From: an uncultured Eubacteriales bacterium
Lineage (GTDB): Bacteria; Bacillota; Clostridia; Christensenellales; Borkfalkiaceae
Assembly: GCA_905209085.1 (NCBI GenBank)
Contig: CAJLRM010000004.1
Coordinates: 248,001 to 312,000 of the forward strand
DNA: 64,000 nucleotides
Direction of reading: 5' to 3'
Below are positions 58,698 to 64,000 of this stretch, piece after piece; the first letter of the stretch is position 1, and each line of letters starts with the position of its first letter. Made by a program: the position numbers and the translations under genes. Below the pieces are notes generated by a model. It saw nothing but the letters and a program-made list of their open reading frames with translations, ran no database searches and was not told where the DNA came from.

Positions 58698-60143
58698 TTG
58701 TTTAAAGAATTAAGTTTGTATCGCGTCGTATATAGTGTACTCACGACTCAAATAAAATTCGGTGTCTATAAAGCGGGCGACCAGCTCCCCCTTCTCGAAG
58801 AGGCAAACACCCGTTTTCTCGTGTCTTTCGATACACTCCGCGAAGCGTATCTTCAAATGCAGCAAGAGGGCTATATCACTCTGAAAAAAAAGACGGGCGC
58901 CGTCGTTCAAAAGAAGTATACGCAAGAAGAAATCGAAGAAAATATACAAGATTTTTTTGCTAAACGCCGCGTTTCTTTGCCGGACGTCGCTTCGTCCGTA
59001 AGCCCTTTATTGGGGAAAGCTCAATGGCTGGGATTGAAGATCGCCTCGTCCGTTCAACTGGATAAAATCGAGCTTCTCGCGCACAGCGGAAAGTACGATA
59101 CGCCGCAAGCAAATATGCAGATCCTTCAAATCATTTACGGCAATTTGGGAAACGAACTTTTGATGCGCCTTGTGTGGCAGATTTTTATGTTTCGCCAGGC
59201 GCCGTTTTTAAGCCTTGTCGAAAATCTCGATTATCTTGACGCGAAAAATAATTCACCGATTTCCAATATGCTTTCTTTTAAGCGTCGCGAGGATTGGCAG
59301 GGATTGCGCGAGGCGGTAGAAAACTCTCAGGATCAACTCGCCCGGGCGATCGATAAATTTTATCGAGAGAAAATTCACACTTCTTTTAAAGGAGCGGAAA
59401 TTCCTTTTCGATGGTCTGTACATAAAAAGACTTCTCAGATCTGTTATTCTCTTGGCTTGGAATTACTTATTTCCATCGCGAAAAATTTTTACCCCGCGGG
59501 AAGCAAATTGCCATCCCTTGAAAATTTGGCAAAAACAAACGGCATTTCCGTCAGTACCGTGCGAAGGACGATTTCTTTGTTGAATCGTCTGGGCGTGGTG
59601 GAATCCATCAACGGCTACGGCTCAAAAGTGGTGGCGTCCGAAAAAGTTGCTATCGTCTGCGATTTCGCTAATCCCCTCGTTCAAAACCGTTTGCTCGAAT
59701 GCCTGCAAAGCTTGCATCTATTGTCGCTCTCCTGTAAATCTGTCGCAAACCTCTCGCTGTCGTCGGCCAGTGAAAAGGATTGGAATGACTTTAAACAGAC
59801 TCTGCAAGGGATTCGCCGTCAAAATCGCCCCGATCTGATGATTTACACTTGTATAAAATCCCTTTCCGAGTTGGCCCCCCGTCGCGCTCTCCGGCAAATT
59901 TACGGGCAGCTGTTAAAACTTCTTTTTTGGGGGTATCCACTCCGCCGACCCGATGAAGAGAAGCGCCAAAAGGAAACCTATTATTCCGTCGGCTTAGATA
60001 ATTTATATAAGCATTTGGAAGAATCCGATGCGGAAGCCTTTTCGACGCAACTGGAAACGCTTATTATTACCGAAACTCGTTTTATGGCTAATCAATTGCG
60101 CCGCAAGGGGATCTGCGGAATCGACGAACTTGTACTTTTATAA
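58698..60143 (+). CDS. regulator with two GntR-type winged-helix domains
   Basis: 481 residues from TTG 58698, seven bases behind GGAGG. Residues 1-75 form one GntR-like winged helix (GVYKAGDQLPLLEEANTRFLVSFDTLREAY, then EGYITLKKKTGAVV). Residues about 240-310 form a second (FYPAGSKLPSLENLAKTNGISVSTVRRTI, then LGVVESINGYGSKVV). The middle and C-terminal regions are helical and match no effector domain I recognise (not FCD, UTRA or aminotransferase type). GntR proteins normally have one such domain, so this is unusual. It is alone on its strand, next to an integrase island. Confidence 0.72.
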   Translation: MFKELSLYRVVYSVLTTQIKFGVYKAGDQLPLLEEANTRFLVSFDTLREAYLQMQQEGYITLKKKTGAVVQKKYTQEEIEENIQDFFAKRRVSLPDVASSVSPLLGKAQWLGLKIASSVQLDKIELLAHSGKYDTPQANMQILQIIYGNLGNELLMRLVWQIFMFRQAPFLSLVENLDYLDAKNNSPISNMLSFKRREDWQGLREAVENSQDQLARAIDKFYREKIHTSFKGAEIPFRWSVHKKTSQICYSLGLELLISIAKNFYPAGSKLPSLENLAKTNGISVSTVRRTISLLNRLGVVESINGYGSKVVASEKVAIVCDFANPLVQNRLLECLQSLHLLSLSCKSVANLSLSSASEKDWNDFKQTLQGIRRQNRPDLMIYTCIKSLSELAPRRALRQIYGQLLKLLFWGYPLRRPDEEKRQKETYYSVGLDNLYKHLEESDAEAFSTQLETLIITETRFMANQLRRKGICGIDELVLL

Positions 60144-60153
60144 CAGTAAATAT

Positions 60154-60222
60154 CCCCCACTAAAGTGGGGGCTTTAAGAATCGCCCTAAAGGGCGTGGAT
60201 ACCGGCGGGGTGCTTAAGCACC
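60154..60222. repeat. cluster of three short hairpins with TAAA loops
   Basis: CCCCCAC-TAAA-GTGGGGG (60154-60171), CGCCC-TAAA-GGGCG (60182-60195) and GGTGCTTAAGCACC (60209-60222). CTAAAG-loop hairpins of this kind occur at ends of IS200/IS605-type elements. No transposase is nearby, so this would be a remnant; the first hairpin may also end the regulator transcript. Confidence 0.4.
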
Positions 60223-60256
60223 ACACAAGACCGCCTACCGCATACAAGCAAGCCGT

Positions 60257-60402
60257 TTATTTTCCCTTCGGGTTATCTCTCTTCTCTGGATTTGATTTCA
60301 GCCATTTCTCAAACGGATCGTAATACTCTACCATACCGATTTGGGCTGAAATCAAATCTTCTTTCTCTTGGTTTTCAATATACTTCTGTAGAAGAATAGT
60401 TT
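60257..60402 (-). pseudogene. C-terminal coding remnant joined to the truncated methyltransferase
   Basis: A short frame overlaps the end of the methyltransferase ORF and continues as QKYIENQEKEDLISAQIGMV, then EYYDPFEKWLKSN to a stop at 60257. It does not resemble the expected continuation of a Mod protein. I read it as the tail of another gene joined at a deletion point. The parent gene is not recognised. Confidence 0.4.
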
Positions 60403-61307
60403 TTACAATAATGTAAAATATAGTCGTGAATATTAACAGGTTTAGGCGTTGAAGCACGCCCACCTGAAGGCGATCCATATGACCAAATAATTTCTTCTAC
60501 AAAATTATCGTTGCCAAAGACTTCATCGCATAATACTTTCAAATAATGTGATTGATTTATATCAATATGAATGAAAATATTTCCCGTTTCCGCAAGCAGT
60601 TTTTTTGCCAATATCAAACGGTTCTTCATAAAAACAAGCCAAGTTGACCGAGTAAATTTATCATTATAATTAAAACTATCATTTCCCGTATTAAATGGCG
60701 GGTCAATATAAATACACGATATTTTACTTTCATACTTTTTCAACAAAGAAGCAATTGTGAGTAAATTATTTCCCTTGATGATAAGATTATCGTTTTCGTT
60801 AAAGGTAACATTTTCTTCCACGCCGTCTTTCGTATAGCGTTTTGCACCCGTAAAGACTTTTGGATAAAGAAGTCTGTCAACTTCTTCGGGAGCAAGCGTT
60901 TCGTTATAGAAAATTTCTTCGCGTTTTTGGTCTTCTTTTGACTGACCGCCTTCTAAAATGCAGTCTTTATACGGAAATGCAAGAACAACTTCATCGGACG
61001 AAGAGATGAAATTGCCATTGCTATCTGTAAGTCCAATTTTATTTTTATAGCGAGTATAAGAATCGGGCAAAAACTGACGATTATTGATAACCCAACCGAA
61101 ACCGACTTTATCGAACACTAAGACGCCGTCAACGTTCGTAAAGAATCGCGCTTTGCAAGTATCGTCTGAAAGCAACAATTTAATGAGCGCAGAATCCATT
61201 TTCATAGCGTCTTCGTAAACAGCATTTCTAAGAAATTCGCCTTCGTCAGTGAAATAGCGCTTTTCTGTTTTTAATAGATTTACGAGTATATCATTGAGTT
61301 TTTCCAC
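60375..61307 (-). pseudogene. truncated type III restriction-modification DNA methyltransferase (Mod)
   Basis: 310 codons from GTG 61307 with GGAGC upstream. It matches the N-terminal half of type III Mod subunits: KVFTGAKRYTKDG, LIIKGNNLLTIASLLKKYE, then the catalytic IYIDPPFNTGNDSFNY motif (about residue 196). Full-length Mod proteins have about 550-700 residues; the target-recognition region and the second methyltransferase half are gone, and no res gene is present. Base composition is visibly AT-richer than the surrounding core genes, indicating transfer. Confidence 0.78.
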
Positions 61308-61449
61308 AATTTTGCTCCTTTATTTTTGATGTACAAATGAGGATTAAATTGTGCATCGATTATCACAATCCATGTACAGAAAATAGCCCAATGTACATCA
61401 AAAAATTGAGCATCGCACAAAGGAATTGCCCCTAAAGGGTATTTTGACC

Positions 61450-61478
61450 TTGATTTTTTTATGAAAAAGTGATATAAT
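61450..61478 (+). promoter_or_regulatory. promoter leading only into a terminator hairpin
   Basis: TTGATT (61450-61455) and TATAAT (61473-61478) with a 17-base spacer. The transcript would start near 61485, inside the hairpin. Confidence 0.5.
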
Positions 61479-61483
61479 AAGCT

Positions 61484-61522
61484 AAAATGTGCATCTATTG
61501 TGATATTTGATGCACATTTTTT
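61484..61522 (+). terminator. 12-bp hairpin with T-run
   Basis: AAAATGTGCATC/GATGCACATTTT around a 13-base loop, followed by T through 61522 on the plus strand. Confidence 0.7.
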
Positions 61523-62449
61523 CTATAACAGTTTTCCGAGCCGATTCATCATTTCCGTCTTATGCTCCATCAAAGAATGGGCGTAACGATTGAGCGTTAC
61601 GGTGGCGTTTTTATGCCCCAACAGTTCGGAAAGCGTTTTGACGTCCATTCCGCATTCCAACGCCCTCGTCGCAAAGGTATGCCGCAAAGAGTGAAATTCT
61701 TTGTGCGGAATATCGAGTTTTTTGAGCAATAGTTCAAACGTTCGCTGATAGGAGCGCACGAAAACGGGTTTGCTTCCGTCGGCAATGATATATTCGCACT
61801 TCGACCGTCTTTTGATATTTTTCAAGAAAGGCAATATTTGTTTCGGCAACGGAATGACGCGCCGAGAATGAGCGGTTTTCGGGCTGTCTATAATACGGAT
61901 ATGTTTATTTCCATCGTTGCCGTCGTGGCAGGTTTTCGACACGAACAGTAAGCCTTTTGCGAAATCGATATCTTCCCACGTAAGCGCAAGCAATTCGCCG
62001 ATACGCAAGCCCGTATATAAGCACAACACAATTCCGAATAATTTATCCTTTTTACAATTCAGCACGTATTGTTCGATAGCCTTCTGCTCCGAAACGGAAA
62101 AGCAATCTACCTGCTTTTCAACCGTTTTGGAACGTTTTATTTTTCCTGCGACGTATTCCGGCGCAACACCTATTAGATGCGCCGTCTTTAGCGAGTTTTG
62201 AATAACGGATATAACCGCATTTACAAAGTTTGCCGAAAGTCCTTTGTTCGTCTTTTTGTTTCCGCTGTTTAGCAAGTCAGCCACGAACCGTTGCAAGACG
62301 ATGACGGACAATTCCGCCAAATCGTATTCGCCGAGCGCGGGAATAATATGTAACTTTACGATTTGTCCGTAATGCTCATAGGTACGCGTCTTCACTGACG
62401 GTTTGATGTAATTTTCAAGCCATTCCTCTAACCAATCTTTATATTTCAT
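61523..62449 (-). CDS. phage/ICE-type tyrosine integrase
   Basis: 308 residues with an N-terminal SAM-like domain (SVKTRTYEHYGQIVKLHIIPALG) and a full catalytic domain: Arg in YTGLRIGELLALTWEDID (about residue 150), HSLRHTFATRALE, and LLGHKNATVTLNRYAH with the tyrosine. A short N-terminal arm-binding domain is absent or very small. AGAGGGAG precedes the ATG. All catalytic residues are present, so it may be active, but no excisionase or other element genes are recognised next to it. Confidence 0.92.
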   Translation of the reverse strand: MKYKDWLEEWLENYIKPSVKTRTYEHYGQIVKLHIIPALGEYDLAELSVIVLQRFVADLLNSGNKKTNKGLSANFVNAVISVIQNSLKTAHLIGVAPEYVAGKIKRSKTVEKQVDCFSVSEQKAIEQYVLNCKKDKLFGIVLCLYTGLRIGELLALTWEDIDFAKGLLFVSKTCHDGNDGNKHIRIIDSPKTAHSRRVIPLPKQILPFLKNIKRRSKCEYIIADGSKPVFVRSYQRTFELLLKKLDIPHKEFHSLRHTFATRALECGMDVKTLSELLGHKNATVTLNRYAHSLMEHKTEMMNRLGKLL

Positions 62450-62565
62450 TTGTTCTCCCTCTTCTTTTTTGTCCTACACTTATAATGGACATTTCTCTGC
62501 GCTTAGTACACGTTTTTATCATCGAACGAAACGAAAAGCCGCCCCGCTTACCTTTTTTCAGAACG

Positions 62566-62599
62566 AAAAAAGAGCCAAGTTTTTTGCTTGACTCTTTTT
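62566..62599. terminator. terminator hairpin
   Basis: AAAAAGAG-CAAG and CTTG-CTCTTTTT pair with one mismatch around a T-rich loop. It lies downstream of the 36-codon ORF on the minus strand. Confidence 0.65.
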
Positions 62600-62642
62600 C
62601 TATACACTCAGTTTTATAGGATAAAGCCTCTTTGTCAAGGTA

Positions 62643-62753
62643 TTACTTATCCTTTGTTTTTTTACGAATTTGCCATTTGACTGTTTTTTTACTTATTCCC
62701 CAAGGATATTTTCCTTGTGCTAAACTATATGTGTCGTTATTTTGGTTTTTCAT
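62643..62753 (-). CDS. 36-residue basic small protein, unrecognised
   Basis: The frame starts ATG at 62753, seven bases behind AAAGGAGG, an ideal ribosome binding site, and ends TAA at 62643. The peptide starts MKNQNNDTYSLAQ, continues KYPWGISKK and ends in a Lys-rich tail (about 12 Lys/Arg against two Asp). It has no signal or membrane segment. Codons 7-13 are part of a 19-bp inverted repeat shared with the leader. It could be a small regulatory or element-borne protein. Confidence 0.5.
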   Translation of the reverse strand: MKNQNNDTYSLAQGKYPWGISKKTVKWQIRKKTKDK

Positions 62754-62816
62754 CTAACGTCCTCCTTTGTACTTTGCTTATGTGCGGCCCTTCACCTCAC
62801 ATATAGTTTAGCACAA
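62715..62816. repeat. 19-bp perfect inverted repeat around the small ORF start
   Basis: TTGTGCTAAACTATATGTG (62715-62733) is an exact complement of 62798-62816, separated by 64 bases that contain the ribosome binding site and start of the small ORF. Confidence 0.8.
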
Positions 62817-62847
62817 AGGAGCTTTTTTGTATAACACACGAATGCCT

Positions 62848-62890
62848 GAAGCTAAAGCATTCCACCACCGGCACAGCCGGTGGATTTTAC
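62848..62890. repeat. hairpin pair resembling insertion-sequence ends
   Basis: GAATGC/GCATTC with a CTAAAG-containing loop is followed by CCACCGGC-ACA-GCCGGTGG. The style resembles the cluster at 60154-60222, which flanks the island on the other side. Confidence 0.4.
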
Positions 62891-62930
62891 AAGGCGGTCG
62901 CAAAATTTGCCCCCGCCTTGTTCTTCATAC

Positions 62931-62963
62931 AAAAAGGCGTCTTTTGAAATAAGACGCCTTTTT
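62931..62963. terminator. bidirectional terminator behind the histidine kinase gene
   Basis: AAAAAGGCGTCTT (62931-62943) and AAGACGCCTTTTT (62951-62963) form a perfect 13-bp stem. Confidence 0.85.
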
Positions 62964-62974
62964 AAACAATAAAT

Positions 62975-64000
62975 TCACTCTTTATAGTCTTCTTCCGAAA
63001 TAAATTTCCTTATTTCCGCATACAGAGCCTTGACATCGATCGGTTTGGCAATATGCGCATTCATCCCCGCATCCAAAGCCGCTTGAACGTCCTCCGTGAA
63101 AGCGTTAGCCGTCATGGCGATAATGGGGATCTTTTGTGCGTCGGGACGGTTGACGCTCCGTATTTTTCGGGTCGCTTCGTAGCCGTCCATGACAGGCATC
63201 TGAATATCCATTAAAATAATATCAAAATTGCCGCGGGGATTTTTGACGAACGTATCCACGGCTTCCCTGCCGTTGGACACGGGCGTGACACGGGCTTTTC
63301 TGTCTTCGAGAAGATACAGAGCGATTTCCATATTCAGTTCGTTATCTTCTGCCAAAAGGATACGGATTCCCGTCAGATCCTCAGCAAAATTCTTTTCTCC
63401 CTTTTCACCTCTTTCTTCGGTGTCAACGGGTAAAAGCAGCCGGACCGTAAAGGCGCTTCCCTCGCCGGGAGTGCTTTTTACTTCTATCTTTCCCCCCATC
63501 AGTTCCAAGAGCTGTTTGACAATGGACATTCCCAGTCCCGTTCCGCGATAGCTACTGCCGTTTTCCTCTTCCTGAGAAAAAGGCTCGAATATCCTGCTTT
63601 GAAATTCTCTGCTCATGCCGATGCCGTTGTCGCGGATGACGGCAATGAACTCCGCCTCCGCGTCCGAAACTTTCTTAGAAGAAGCCGTAAATATCACTTT
63701 TCCGCCGCTGGGCGTAAATTTTACGGCATTTCCGAGAATATTGATGAGAATCTGCCTCAAATGCAGCTCGTCCCCTTTGAGCAGCGTTTGCTGTAAACGA
63801 GAGAAATCCGTCTGTAAAGTAATTTGTTTTTTTATGGTTTGCCCCATGATGACACTGCAACATCCGTCGAGCAAAGTTAGAACGGAAAAAGGCTTCCCGT
63901 CGATCTGCACTTTTCCGCTTTCAATTCTCGACATATCCAAGACATCGTTCACAAGCCCCAATAAATGCTGGGAGGCGGAATTGATTTTAGCAAGACAATC
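62975..64000 (-). CDS. hybrid sensor histidine kinase/response regulator, 5' end outside window
   Basis: The frame is open to the window edge; about 341 codons are seen. It enters in the HisKA dimerisation helix (INSASQHLLGLVNDVLDMSRIESGK, in part), continues with the HATPase domain (LRQILINILGNAVKFTP, RDNGIGMS, GTGLGMSIVKQL) and ends with a receiver domain (LLAEDNELN, IILMDIQMPVMDGYEA with the phosphoacceptor Asp, and the conserved Lys in HIAKPID). The input domain is outside the window. No DNA-binding output is attached, so it would relay phosphate onward or act on itself. Confidence 0.92.
   Translation of the reverse strand, partial: DCLAKINSASQHLLGLVNDVLDMSRIESGKVQIDGKPFSVLTLLDGCCSVIMGQTIKKQITLQTDFSRLQQTLLKGDELHLRQILINILGNAVKFTPSGGKVIFTASSKKVSDAEAEFIAVIRDNGIGMSREFQSRIFEPFSQEEENGSSYRGTGLGMSIVKQLLELMGGKIEVKSTPGEGSAFTVRLLLPVDTEERGEKGEKNFAEDLTGIRILLAEDNELNMEIALYLLEDRKARVTPVSNGREAVDTFVKNPRGNFDIILMDIQMPVMDGYEATRKIRSVNRPDAQKIPIIAMTANAFTEDVQAALDAGMNAHIAKPIDVKALYAEIRKFISEEDYKE

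Larger units (their letters stand above)
61320..61522. repeat. inverted-repeat-rich segment between Mod remnant and integrase
   Basis: Positions 61346-61369 are complementary to 61497-61520 with about three mismatches. AAAATGTGCATC (61484-61495) is a perfect complement of GATGCACATTTT (61509-61520). TTTTTGATGTACA near 61323 and TGTACATCAAAAA near 61394 form another pair. Such density suggests recombinase or regulator binding. Confidence 0.65.
62450..62974. other. intergenic region between integrase and kinase genes
   Basis: Contains two terminators, a small ORF with a strong ribosome binding site, a long inverted repeat and hairpins with a possible insertion-sequence origin, each listed separately. 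Nothing else is recognised. Confidence 0.6.

Noticed and set aside
1..64000. CRISPR array or known phage-defence system
   Set aside because: No regularly spaced repeats were seen, and the only restriction-modification gene is a truncated fragment without a partner.

Overview
The window looks like chromosomal DNA of an endospore-forming member of the Clostridia (Bacillota), about half G+C. The evidence is a complete spoIIIAA-AH operon, spoIVB, a spoIIM-like gene and gerW/ytfJ, an IspH-ribosomal protein S1 fusion, a glgC/glgD pair, sigma-A promoters of the TTGACA-N17-TATAAT type and strong Shine-Dalgarno sites. The genus cannot be fixed from the sequence; a gut lineage near Christensenellales is only a guess.

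Layout. 1-4300 holds assorted genes: the end of a DUF3810-type zinc peptidase, a 2,4-diaminopentanoate dehydrogenase-like enzyme, a candidate structured RNA, tRNA-Trp, RNase HI and a TVP38 membrane protein. 4400-9434 is a biotin-dependent, Na+-pumping decarboxylase/transcarboxylase operon. 9544-14768 runs from a flavoprotein into a chorismate mutase-CMP kinase fusion, plsC and the ispH-rpsA fusion. htpG follows. 16909-21577 is spoIIIA. 21749-33071 is a long housekeeping and sporulation run: Asp23-like, nusB, folD, ispA, dxs, tlyA, nadK, argR, recN, spoIVB, spoIIM-like, dacF-like. lysA and an M50 protease precede scpA-scpB-DUF2953-gerW-dac-rluB (35529-39808).

From 39925 most genes lie on the minus strand: lexA (facing a small Cys-rich protein across a shared LexA-box region), a Xer-like recombinase with hflX, then a glycogen cluster transcribed glgB-glgC-glgD-glgA-glgP-amylase, which covers activation, polymerisation, branching and breakdown. 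polA-coaE and tRNA-Leu(CAA) follow.

58700-62960 is an accessory stretch: a regulator with two GntR-type DNA-binding domains, a truncated AT-rich type III methyltransferase gene, a complete phage-type integrase, dense inverted repeats and a 36-codon ORF with an excellent ribosome binding site. The window ends inside a hybrid histidine kinase.

The most notable observations are the AroH-CMK fusion with a possible internal start, phased A-tracts upstream of the decarboxylase promoter, two probable leaderless starts, two start codons buried in perfect hairpins, the LexA-box/Cys-rich pair, paired TATGTCWGACATA sites in the glycogen cluster, and the inverted-repeat-rich integrase island.
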